Source: Parabacteroides acidifaciens
GTDB lineage: Bacteria > Bacteroidota > Bacteroidia > Bacteroidales > Tannerellaceae
Direction: 5' to 3'
NCBI RefSeq assembly: GCF_003363715.1
Contig: NZ_QREV01000010.1
Location: forward strand, 48,189-112,188
Length of the DNA stretch: 64,000 bases
Position numbers and translations under genes: made by a program. Positions 20,629 through 28,152 of this stretch are shown in pieces (position 1 is the first letter of the stretch; every line of letters begins with the position of its first letter). A model generated the notes under the pieces. That model saw only the letters and a list, made by a program, of their open reading frames with translations. It was not told the DNA's origin and ran no database searches.

Positions 20629-22182
20629 TTAGAATTTCCAGATCAGAGGTATCATGAATACCGAGATCAAAAAAGTGATCAGGTTCAGCGGCAAGCCGAT
20701 TTTCACAAAGTCCGTGAACTTATAACTGCCGATACCTTGCACAATCAGGTTCGTCTGGTAGCCGATCGGCGTACTGAAACTGGCGGATGCCGCCATACAG
20801 ATCACGACAAAGAAAGGCGTCGGGTCCACACCCAACTGCGTTGCCACCGACAATGCGATCGGAAAGCTAAGCGCCGCAGCCGCATTATTGGTAATCAACT
20901 CCGTAAAAATATTTGTAATGATAAAAAGAATGGCCAGCAAAGCATACGGGCCTATATTGTGAGCCATATCGATAATATGGCGGGCAATCAAAGCGGCAAA
21001 GCCTGAATTTTCCATCGCCTTACTGATCGCAAAAGCGCAGGCAATCGTGATCAGGATATCCCAGGAGATATATTTCGTGTACTTCTTCGGAGGAAATATC
21101 TTTGTCCAAGCCATGATTATCGTTGTGATACAAACGAAGAAAAACATATCCAGACGGATTTCCGGAAAAGCTTTTCTCACAACAGGCAACTCCCCGACTG
21201 TCGCACCGACAATCATAAAGATAAGCAGCCCCAGTGCCAACCAGCGTTTCTTACGGGAAACAGGTTCCGTCCCCTCGCTTCCGTTGGCAAGCAAAAGGAA
21301 GACACTCGATTCGCCCCATGTCGGCACGAACGTTTCATCCGCCCAAAGCACCAGGGTGTCGCCTTCATGCAAGACTACTTTATCCAGATCCCGCGTGAAC
21401 CGTTGTCCCCCGCTCTTGACCTCTTTTACGATCGCCCCATAGTGACGGGTAAAGTTAAACTCGCCCAATGTCTTATTGATACCAGGAAAACGCGAACCCA
21501 ACACAGCCTCCACACGGTGCAGATTGCCGGGGTTTCCCTCCTCCTCCTCTTCCTCGTAAGTGTCCGTCCGTGAATCGGGCAACAGTTTATTGGAGAATAT
21601 AAACAGATAGATAATACCGGCCAAAGCGATAAAGATGCCGACCTTACCAAGTTCGAACATCGTAAACCCTTCGTAGCCTGCCTCCAGGATCATCCCGTGC
21701 ACAACCAGGTTGGTCGACGTCCCGATCAGGGTACAAATACCGCCTAAGATCGTCACATAAGAAAGAGGTATCAGAAATTTCGTTGCCGGCAACTTGACCG
21801 ACTCCGCCCACCGTTTGATGATCGGAGCAAAAATAACGACAACAGGAGTATTATTCAGAAAAGCGGAGATAAAAGCGATAGGCGGCAACATACGGAACTG
21901 AGCCTTGAAAACAGTCGTTTTCCCTTCCGGCAACAGTTTCTTTATAAGCTGTCCCAATGCACCGCTCTGCCGGATACCCTCGCTTACCAGAAAAAGCATC
22001 CCTACGGTAATCATTCCTTTATTGCTAAAACCTTCCAGCATTTCCTTCGGCGTCAATATACCGGCACACAGGAACAGCACTACAACCGTGAGTAACACCA
22101 TCCCGGGTCTCAACTTATCCCAGATCAACGCCGCTATCATGCCGACCAAAGCCAGCAATACAAATATTATTTCAAAGTTCAT
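20629..22182 (-). CDS. SLC13/DASS-type anion permease with TrkA-C domain, probable sulfate importer
   Basis: A 517-residue membrane protein with about 11-12 helices. It has two SNTP-like halves (NNTPVVVIFAP near 110-121 and TNNAAAALSFPIA near 423-435), the substrate-binding loops of DASS transporters, and one soluble TrkA-C/RCK-type domain near 215-300. The first position in an operon with cysC, cysD and cysN makes sulfate the likely substrate. Its own -7 box lies about 40 bases upstream. Family members also carry dicarboxylates or phosphate; the context argues for sulfate. Confidence 0.88.
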   Translation of the reverse strand: MNFEIIFVLLALVGMIAALIWDKLRPGMVLLTVVVLFLCAGILTPKEMLEGFSNKGMITVGMLFLVSEGIRQSGALGQLIKKLLPEGKTTVFKAQFRMLPPIAFISAFLNNTPVVVIFAPIIKRWAESVKLPATKFLIPLSYVTILGGICTLIGTSTNLVVHGMILEAGYEGFTMFELGKVGIFIALAGIIYLFIFSNKLLPDSRTDTYEEEEEEGNPGNLHRVEAVLGSRFPGINKTLGEFNFTRHYGAIVKEVKSGGQRFTRDLDKVVLHEGDTLVLWADETFVPTWGESSVFLLLANGSEGTEPVSRKKRWLALGLLIFMIVGATVGELPVVRKAFPEIRLDMFFFVCITTIIMAWTKIFPPKKYTKYISWDILITIACAFAISKAMENSGFAALIARHIIDMAHNIGPYALLAILFIITNIFTELITNNAAAALSFPIALSVATQLGVDPTPFFVVICMAASASFSTPIGYQTNLIVQGIGSYKFTDFVKIGLPLNLITFLISVFMIPLIWKF

Positions 22183-22221
22183 GCCTACCCAATCTGTAAG
22201 TATAAGTTTTTAGATAAGGTG

Positions 22222-22229
22222 CAAATGTA
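22222..22229 (-). promoter_or_regulatory. -7 box of the sulfate uptake and activation operon
   Basis: Minus-strand TACATTTG, a full TAnnTTTG match, 40 bases before the permease ATG and in a 141-base gap after cysQ. A well-spaced TTTG -33 box is not obvious. Confidence 0.5.
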
Positions 22230-22323
22230 ATAAGAATATTAAAGCCAATCTCATTACAATAACCTATTTTTAGGGATTTCTTACTTACAGACCAAAAGTT
22301 TCAGCAAACGGAACAAACGTTCG

Positions 22324-23142
22324 TCAGAGGGGTTTGACTATGAACCAAGGATTGTGAAGGTCTTCCTTATTATACTTTAAAGGTGTCTTTCCGTCTATAT
22401 GGAAAACCTCGCATCCGGCTGCCCGTGCAATTGCATGTCCGGCTGCCGTATCCCACTCCATTGTCGGGGCAAAACGAGGATATACATCGGCCGATCCGTC
22501 TGCTACTAAACAGATTTTCAGACTGCTGCCGCTGCTTATCAGCGTAACCGGCTGCCCCTGTTTACGCAGGTTTTCTATAAAAGCGGTCGTATCTTCCGTC
22601 TGGTGCGAACGGGAAGCCACGACGACAACTCCCTGATGCCCCATCGACAAAGGCAGACGCACGGCATTCGCCAGCATCTCATCCATTGACGGCTGGTTAC
22701 TGCTATCCACTCCGGTAAGCTTAAAAGCCCCCTGCGAATCGACGGCAAAATACAATTCCTTCCGTACCGGGACATAGATAACGCCCAACACAGGCACTCC
22801 TTCTTTCACGAGCGCGATATTCACTGTAAATTCACCATTCTTCTTGATAAACTCTTTCGTTCCATCCAGCGGATCCACAATCCAAAGTTCATCCCACGCC
22901 GCACGTTCGGCAAAAGGAATCTCCTTTCCTTCTTCGCTCAATACGGGAAACGGAGTTACGGACAAAGCCATCGATATAATCTTATGTGCTTTCTTGTCCG
23001 CCTTTGTCAAGGGGGAGTTATCGGCTTTTCGCTCGATACCGAAATCAGACTCAGGATCAGTATAAATATCCATGATAGCTTTGCCTGCATCGAGGGCGGC
23101 ACGCACTGCTATATAAAGGTAGTTTGCATAGTTGTTCATCAT
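22324..23142 (-). CDS. cysQ: 3'(2'),5'-bisphosphate nucleotidase (CysQ)
   Basis: An inositol-monophosphatase-fold enzyme that turns 3'-phosphoadenosine 5'-phosphate into AMP, removing the by-product of sulfotransferases. The metal site is seen as SEEGKEIP, WIVDPLDGTKEFI and, later, WDTAAGHAI. The start is one of two adjacent ATGs at 23137-23142 (MMNNYANYLYIAV); the longer frame adds a non-conserved leader. Length is about 272 residues. It lies 141 bases upstream of the permease gene with its own possible promoter. Together with the PAPS makers and a sulfotransferase it completes a sulfonation cycle. Confidence 0.93.
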   Translation of the reverse strand: MMNNYANYLYIAVRAALDAGKAIMDIYTDPESDFGIERKADNSPLTKADKKAHKIISMALSVTPFPVLSEEGKEIPFAERAAWDELWIVDPLDGTKEFIKKNGEFTVNIALVKEGVPVLGVIYVPVRKELYFAVDSQGAFKLTGVDSSNQPSMDEMLANAVRLPLSMGHQGVVVVASRSHQTEDTTAFIENLRKQGQPVTLISSGSSLKICLVADGSADVYPRFAPTMEWDTAAGHAIARAAGCEVFHIDGKTPLKYNKEDLHNPWFIVKPL

Positions 23143-23172
23143 CACTTGTCTCTTTTTTAGATTGTCAATATA

Positions 23173-23180
23173 CAAATATA
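23173..23180 (-). promoter_or_regulatory. Possible -7 box for cysQ
   Basis: Minus-strand TATATTTG matches TAnnTTTG, 30 bases before the cysQ start. No -33 TTTG at normal spacing. Confidence 0.4.
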
Positions 23181-23430
23181 AGTATTTTCCTTGAATAACC
23201 GGAATTATAAGGGCTTCTTTTTATACTTTGGGAAGATTGGCGGACCACAGAGATGGTTTACCGGAGGGGGACTTATTGTATAAAACGCATTTTTCAGCCT
23301 CGGAAGAAGTCCGAGACACAATAAATGTCAATCCGATTTTCAGCCGTCAAAAAAGGGCTTTTTCCCCTTTCCCGGGAGTCTATTGCCGGGAAGTCAACCT
23401 TTATTTCATTTATCCGGAACTTTATCGCCC

Positions 23431-23516
23431 TGAAGACGGTCGTCATACCCTATGAAGACGGTCGCCATTCAAATGAAGACGGTCGCGACGGCGATGAAGA
23501 CGGTCGTCATGGCGAC
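23431..23516. repeat. 21/22-bp tandem array with TGAAGACGGTCG core, four units
   Basis: Units start at 23431, 23453, 23474 and 23495, so the steps are 22, 21 and 21 bases. The 12-base core TGAAGACGGTCG is constant and includes a small dyad (GACGGTCGTC in units one and four); the other nine or ten bases vary. Confidence 0.85.
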
Positions 23517-23593
23517 AAGGCCCCGGAATTTCCTTTGAATATTTGGGACGCCGCCCGTCTTCGTTTTGCTACAGGCGATTCTCCGGGAGTTAA

Positions 23594-23833
23594 GCTTTAT
23601 CACATTGGCGGTGTTTCCTCCTTCCGGCAATCAAATTGCACGCTTTCCGGAACGAGCCGTGCACCTCATCTCCTCTGTTGTCAGTCGAACAGGTTAAAAC
23701 CATGAAAAGAGTCAATTCAAAATCGATCAACTTTTCGGACGAAATAGAAAAACACCCCGGAAAGGGGGTTATTGTCAGTTTTAACATATTTAACTATACG
23801 ATCGACCGCCCAATCTCATACCCTTCTTCATAA
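23594..23833 (+). pseudogene. Copy 1 of a duplicated short open frame / repeat segment
   Basis: The frame contains LLSVEQVKTMKRVN and FSDEIEKHPGKG and ends inside the patatin gene on the other strand. Bases 23641-23774 align without gaps to the reverse complement of about 63867-64000, with roughly three quarters of bases the same by eye. The plus frame has no ATG until residue MKRVNSK. The minus strand is open as well (23590-23787). It could be a degenerate small gene or a piece of a mobile element; which strand ever coded is unclear. Confidence 0.4.
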
Positions 23834-24624
23834 AGGGCGGTCAGCTTCTTCCGGTCGCTGGTCGTGCGTCCCACTTCTATTTTCTTTTCAGGACGGATAA
23901 CGATTGCGTCTCCTTTGGCTTCCAGCTCGTCGATATAGTCCAGTACTTCGTTATAACGACGGTAGCGCAGTTTCAACTGTTCGCGGATAGCCGGATATTG
24001 GCGGTAGATAAATCCCGGCAACCAGAAATCCTTTTCTTTTTTCCGGTAACCTTTATTGCGTGTCAGGACAATCACATTCTTGCGGAAACCGTCGTCGATG
24101 GCACGCTGGATGGGGATTGCATCACAAACACCGCCATCTACCATCGGTATGCCGTCTACATACGCCACCGGACAAAGCACCGGGAGCGTACACGAAGCGC
24201 AGCAGATATCGACAAGGCGTTTCGCATCATGCTTTTCCTCGAAATATTCGGCTTTACCGGTGAGACAATTGCTGGTGACCATCACGAAACGGTCCGGCGA
24301 TTTGAAATAAGTATCAAAATCGAGCGGGTAATATTGCTCCGGATAGATATAAAACAGATATTTCATATCGATATATCCCCGCCCACGCAGGAAATGCCGC
24401 AGACCTATGTAGTTATACTTTTCCAGCAGGTCGATATTACTGAAACGAGAACGCCCGGGCTGCCGGGAAGCATAAGAGATGCCATTGCTTGCCCCGGCGG
24501 AAACACCTATTGTATAAGAGAACCAAAGGTTATGCTCCATAAAGCAATCCAACACGCCGACGGTAAAAACGGCACGCATTCCCCCGCCCTCCAGCACCAA
24601 ACCTGTATGACTGTCTATTTCCAT
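23794..24624 (-). CDS. Patatin-like phospholipase
   Basis: A 276-residue cytosolic serine lipase of the patatin/RssA type. The oxyanion loop is LEGGGMRAVF near 11-20, the nucleophile S42 lies in GVSAG, and the catalytic aspartate D163 in VDGGVCDAIP completes the Ser-Asp dyad. No signal peptide is present. It would release fatty acids from phospholipids or lysophospholipids. It follows ldhA but is separated from it by a strong terminator, so it is probably expressed from its own weak promoter. The C-terminal codons overlap the duplicated frame on the other strand. Confidence 0.9.
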   Translation of the reverse strand: MEIDSHTGLVLEGGGMRAVFTVGVLDCFMEHNLWFSYTIGVSAGASNGISYASRQPGRSRFSNIDLLEKYNYIGLRHFLRGRGYIDMKYLFYIYPEQYYPLDFDTYFKSPDRFVMVTSNCLTGKAEYFEEKHDAKRLVDICCASCTLPVLCPVAYVDGIPMVDGGVCDAIPIQRAIDDGFRKNVIVLTRNKGYRKKEKDFWLPGFIYRQYPAIREQLKLRYRRYNEVLDYIDELEAKGDAIVIRPEKKIEVGRTTSDRKKLTALYEEGYEIGRSIV

Positions 24625-24635
24625 ATCTGTTTTAT

Positions 24636-24683
24636 TATAAAATAAAAGCCATTGCCTGGCTCACACCGGACAATGGCCCCAAA
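24636..24683 (-). terminator. Rho-independent terminator after ldhA
   Basis: On the minus strand GCCATTGTCC pairs with GGCAATGGC around a short loop, then the run TTTTATTTTAT follows. It lies 35 bases after the ldhA stop and before the patatin start. Confidence 0.8.
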
Positions 24684-24717
24684 AATATAATAAATCAGCG
24701 ATATAAACATAGTCTCT

Positions 24718-25716
24718 TTACAGAATAACTTCGTTTACTAACGGACGGTGATGACGGAAATCATCGATGTTTTGAAGGGTAGTTTCTGCTATATTATGCA
24801 GTGCTTCCCTTGTAAAAAAAGCCTGGTGCGAAGTTACTATTACATTGTTAAAAGAGAGCAGACGGGCCAGTACATCATCGTCGATAATCTTATCGGACTT
24901 GTCTTCATAGAAATACTCTCCCTCCTCCTCGTACACATCCAAACCGGCGGCTGCAATCTTCTTTTCCTTCAAGCCTTCGATCAGATCGTTAGTGTTGATC
25001 AGCTGTCCGCGACCGGTGTTGATAATCATTACGCCGTCCTTCATCTTTGAGATGGAGTCTTTGTTGATCATATATTTCGTCTGGTCGGTCAGCGGACAAT
25101 GCAAAGAGATAATGTCCGACTCACGATACAGCTCGTCCAGCGATACATAAGAGAAGCCTTCTTCTTCGGCAAACTTCAGGTCCGGATAAAGGTCATAAGC
25201 CAGAATACGCATACCGAAACCTTTCAGCATCCGGATCAGTATTTTGGCAATCTTTCCGGTGCCGATAATACCGATTGTCTTGCCGTGCATATCGAATCCC
25301 ATCAAGCCGTTCAATGAGAAATTGCCGTCACGCGTACGCCAGTAGGCACGATGAATCTTACGGTTGAGCGACAACATAAGGGCAAGCGAATATTCAGCTA
25401 CAGCATAGGGCGAATAGGCCGGAACGCGCACGACCGGCAGTTTGCCTTTGGCTGCTTTCAAATCCACATTATTAAAACCGGCGCAGCGAAGGGCCAGCAG
25501 CTTGACACCGTTGTCCACCATCGCGTCGATCACGGTAGCGTCGGCAGTGTCGTTTACAAAGATGCAGACAGCGTCCACACCTTGTGTCAGTACTACGTTA
25601 TTCGGGTTCAGATGTCCTTTGTAGTAACGGATGTCGTAATTGTACTTTTCATTAACCTTGTCAAATGAAGCTATATCGTACGGTTTAGCTCCAAAGAATG
25701 CAATCTTATATGCCAT
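24718..25716 (-). CDS. ldhA: D-lactate dehydrogenase (2-hydroxyacid dehydrogenase)
   Basis: A 332-residue NADH-dependent enzyme that reduces pyruvate to D-lactate in fermentation. The Rossmann motif is GIIGTGKIAKILIRML, the substrate arginine lies in NTGRGQLI, and the catalytic histidine is in VTSHQAFFTREAL near residue 295. LRCAGFNNVDL and the acidic insert DVYEEEGEYFYEDKS are typical of the LdhA group rather than of phosphoglycerate dehydrogenase. The start is MAYKIAFFGAK at 25716. It probably stands alone, with a strong terminator behind it. Confidence 0.92.
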   Translation of the reverse strand: MAYKIAFFGAKPYDIASFDKVNEKYNYDIRYYKGHLNPNNVVLTQGVDAVCIFVNDTADATVIDAMVDNGVKLLALRCAGFNNVDLKAAKGKLPVVRVPAYSPYAVAEYSLALMLSLNRKIHRAYWRTRDGNFSLNGLMGFDMHGKTIGIIGTGKIAKILIRMLKGFGMRILAYDLYPDLKFAEEEGFSYVSLDELYRESDIISLHCPLTDQTKYMINKDSISKMKDGVMIINTGRGQLINTNDLIEGLKEKKIAAAGLDVYEEEGEYFYEDKSDKIIDDDVLARLLSFNNVIVTSHQAFFTREALHNIAETTLQNIDDFRHHRPLVNEVIL

Positions 25717-25842
25717 ATTATTTGTTTTTATATCTAACAATCAAAGAAGGCTAATTGTTGCTACAGCCAAACCGTCATAAAAACGAGGTCCGGCTAAGAA
25801 GTACTTAACCGGACCCAGTCTATAATTGATAAATAATATTTC

Positions 25843-25974
25843 TTATTCAGCTTCCTTTGAAGACTGCTCTCTTTTTTCTGCAGCGGCTTTACGCTTATTA
25901 TCCAAATGAATAAAATAACCGCCTATAACAACTGTCCCTAATAAGCACATTCCCATAAACCACATCATATTCAT
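25843..25974 (-). CDS. Small single-pass membrane protein, 43 residues
   Basis: Starts MNMMWFMGMCLLGTVVIGGY, one hydrophobic helix of about 20 residues, followed by a charged tail HLDNKRKAAAEKREQSSKEAE. The ATG overlaps the stop of the upstream 66-residue gene (ATGA), and an AAGGAGA sequence lies about eight bases upstream of an early start codon, which supports translation. The family is not recognised. The charged cytoplasmic tail would suit a small regulatory or assembly peptide, but nothing proves this. Confidence 0.65.
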   Translation of the reverse strand: MNMMWFMGMCLLGTVVIGGYFIHLDNKRKAAAEKREQSSKEAE

Positions 25975-26171
25975 ATACAATCTCCTTTCTTATCAGTGTT
26001 ATCAATTAAAACAAATCCTATTGCGATTCCAAACATAAAGAAAAAGAAACCCAAACCATATACAACAGCCGGATTAATATTTTCCGATACAATACTACTA
26101 AGGATTACTCCTCCGAAAATCAACTTTGAAATGTCTAAGACAAAGATTCCAACTCTTTCTTTTATTTCCAT
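25971..26171 (-). CDS. Small two-pass membrane protein, 66 residues
   Basis: MEIKERVGIFVLDISKLIFG leads into two hydrophobic helices at about 10-32 and 37-56, with a short polar end. It resembles a group of short Bacteroides proteins (perhaps DUF6722; the number is from memory). It overlaps the 43-residue gene by four bases, so the two are almost certainly made together. A fair promoter lies 29 bases upstream. Function is unknown. Confidence 0.65.
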   Translation of the reverse strand: MEIKERVGIFVLDISKLIFGGVILSSIVSENINPAVVYGLGFFFFMFGIAIGFVLIDNTDKKGDCI

Positions 26172-26199
26172 AGCTAATACATTTAGTTAAACAATATCG

Positions 26200-26230
26200 C
26201 AAAGATAATCAATCTTTATTACCAAGCAAG
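26200..26230 (-). promoter_or_regulatory. Promoter of the small membrane-protein pair
   Basis: Minus-strand CTTG (26227-26230) and TATCTTTG (26200-26207) are 19 bases apart, close to the Bacteroidetes TTTG / TAnnTTTG pattern. The leader to the ATG at 26171 is short. Confidence 0.55.
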
Positions 26231-26246
26231 CATTACTGCCTGAATC

Positions 26247-27425
26247 TTACGGAAATTCAATCGCCACCGTTGTCCCCTTACCTACTTCCGAAAGGATATT
26301 CACTTCAGCCCCGTAGGTCCGCAGGATACGCATGGAAAGACTGAGGCCGATGCCGTGTCCGGCAAATTCCCGTGTATTGGAGGCGCGATAGAAAGGTTGG
26401 TACACACGGGTGATTTCCTCTTCCGGGATGCCGATACCCGTATCGGTAATGGTTAAGGTAGCGCCTTTCAAACGCATTTCGACAGGCGCTTCCCCGGAAT
26501 ACTTACAGGCGTTATTCAGGATATTATTGATTGCTATCTTCAGCAGATACGGATTTGCCTGAATGACAAAAGCAAAGTTATCGGTTGTAAAGCGAATCCG
26601 GTTGCCGACGAACTGCATCAGGAAATCGGCCAACAGGACTGTCTCGCGCTCATTCTTCAGTATTTCCTTATCCCCATGAGAGAGGAAGAGCAGATTTTTC
26701 ATCAACTGGATAATCCGCTTTGTCTCCGACGCAATACGCCCCAAAGCGGCCTGATATTCGGCAGGCGTACGCTCTTTCAGCAGGCTGATTTCACATTCTC
26801 CCTGAATGGCCGTAAGCGGATTGTTCAGCTCATGAGAGGCATTACTGATAAAAGACTTCTCGCTCTGGTAAGCCGCATCTATACGGTCCACCATACGGGT
26901 TGCATAGAGGCGGCCTACGAAATAGACCAAGACTGCACTGACCACCAACATAGCCAGCAGCAGCCACCCGATCCGTTGCTGTATATCACCGCCATACTGG
27001 TTACTTGAAATCACCACAACGATAAAATTGCCTTCATTATCGGGATAATAGACTGCCGCCCCAAATTCCTTGTCTTTATGGAACCGGGCAACATTGCCAT
27101 TATAAAGATCACTTATCTTATCGTCCGTCAGATAACGGGATAAAACAGTTCGTGTTTCGGCAAGACTGTCCGCATTCAACAATATTTCCGAAGCGACCGG
27201 CAACGTCTCCTCATAGTGTTTCTGGATACGGGCATAGTCTTCTTCGTCAACCTCGTCTTTCTCCCAATGTTTCTCGGCAATAGCATATGCCTTTTCGGTC
27301 AGATAGGAATAATAAAGACGGCTGATGTAGTTAGTTGCCACAAAATAAAAAACAACTGTCACCATTGCAATAATGCCGATGGTGATAGTCGTATAAAAAA
27401 GAGCGATCTTATTTCCTGTTTTCAT
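26247..27425 (-). CDS. Sensor histidine kinase of the metal-efflux locus
   Basis: A 392-residue inner-membrane kinase. One helix is at about 8-30 and a second at about 150-172, enclosing a periplasmic sensor region of about 120 residues. A HAMP-like link follows, then the dimerisation helix with H198 in ISNASHELNNPLTAIQGE and the ATPase domain with NNILNNACKYS, DTGIGIPEE and GHGIGLSL. The ATG overlaps the response-regulator stop by four bases. Downstream of czcA in the same direction, it most likely senses a divalent metal and controls the pump. Confidence 0.93.
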   Translation of the reverse strand: MKTGNKIALFYTTITIGIIAMVTVVFYFVATNYISRLYYSYLTEKAYAIAEKHWEKDEVDEEDYARIQKHYEETLPVASEILLNADSLAETRTVLSRYLTDDKISDLYNGNVARFHKDKEFGAAVYYPDNEGNFIVVVISSNQYGGDIQQRIGWLLLAMLVVSAVLVYFVGRLYATRMVDRIDAAYQSEKSFISNASHELNNPLTAIQGECEISLLKERTPAEYQAALGRIASETKRIIQLMKNLLFLSHGDKEILKNERETVLLADFLMQFVGNRIRFTTDNFAFVIQANPYLLKIAINNILNNACKYSGEAPVEMRLKGATLTITDTGIGIPEEEITRVYQPFYRASNTREFAGHGIGLSLSMRILRTYGAEVNILSEVGKGTTVAIEFP

Positions 27426-28099
27426 GCTTCCAACATATAGCCCACTCCCACCACGGTGCGGATCATTTTGTGGTCAAAATCCTTATCGATCTTACTGCGG
27501 AGATAGTTGACGTAGACGTCCACCACATTCGTATTCGTATCGAAATTCTTATCCCATACGTTCTTCAGGAGTGTCAGGCGGCTCTGTGCCATTCCCTGAT
27601 TCTGGATCAGATATTCAAGCAAGCGATATTCCTTAACAGTAAGATCGATCACAACCTTGCCGCGCGTAGCCCGGTGGCTGGACGGATCGAGTGTCAGTTC
27701 GCCACAGGTCAAAAGCGGAACGGCCGGCTCCGCTCCCGTACGCCGCAGGAGGGCTTTGATACGCGCCTCCAGTTCCTGGAAACTGAAAGGTTTCACCAGA
27801 TAATCATCGGCACCGGCATCCAGACCACTGACGATATCTTCCGTCGTTCCCAAAGCGGTCAGCATAATGACCGGCGACTGATAGCCATACGTCTGGCGGT
27901 ATTGCTTACAGAGTTGCAGACCGTTCATTTTCGGCATGATAATATCGAGGATCAACAATTCGAAATCTTCCTGCTGAACCAACTCCCAACCGGCCTGGCC
28001 ATCATAGGCTACACGAACCTCATGCCCGAACTCCAGCAACCCCCGTTCGATGAACGAGGCAATGTTTACTTCATCTTCTACTAATAATATCTTTGCCAT
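27422..28099 (-). CDS. OmpR-family response regulator of the metal-efflux locus
   Basis: A 225-residue regulator: receiver domain with the phosphorylated aspartate D52 (LLILDIIMPK), acidic residues in VEDE near 8-10, the K of VKPFSFQELEARI near 103, and a C-terminal winged helix (LTVKEYRLLEYLI, VDVYVNYLRSKID). The pair with the overlapping kinase is of the CusRS/CzcRS sort. A -7 box lies 24 bases upstream of the start, so the pair may have its own promoter besides read-through from the pump genes. Confidence 0.94.
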   Translation of the reverse strand: MAKILLVEDEVNIASFIERGLLEFGHEVRVAYDGQAGWELVQQEDFELLILDIIMPKMNGLQLCKQYRQTYGYQSPVIMLTALGTTEDIVSGLDAGADDYLVKPFSFQELEARIKALLRRTGAEPAVPLLTCGELTLDPSSHRATRGKVVIDLTVKEYRLLEYLIQNQGMAQSRLTLLKNVWDKNFDTNTNVVDVYVNYLRSKIDKDFDHKMIRTVVGVGYMLEA

Positions 28100-28122
28100 T
28101 GTTTATATCGTGTATCAGACTA

Positions 28123-28130
28123 CAAATATA
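28123..28130 (-). promoter_or_regulatory. Possible -7 box for the two-component system
   Basis: Minus-strand TATATTTG, matching TAnnTTTG, in the 53-base gap between czcA and the regulator gene. No good -33 box. Confidence 0.35.
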
Positions 28131-28152
28131 TTAAATTATTCCTGACACCCCG

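Larger units (their letters stand above)
23143..23793. other. 650-base intergenic region with repeats
   Basis: Between cysQ and the patatin gene. It holds the cysQ -7 box, then about 240 bases in which I see nothing firm, a 21/22-bp GAAGACGGTCG array (23431-23516), and a segment (23641-23776) that is homologous to the last bases of the window. A plus-strand frame at 23325-23705 crosses the array, and its composition (repeated EDGR) comes from the repeat, so I do not call it a gene. Confidence 0.6.

Noticed and set aside
23325..23705. 126-codon plus-strand frame between cysQ and patatin genes
   Set aside because: Its middle is the translated 21/22-bp array (EDGR repeats), and the ends look random.
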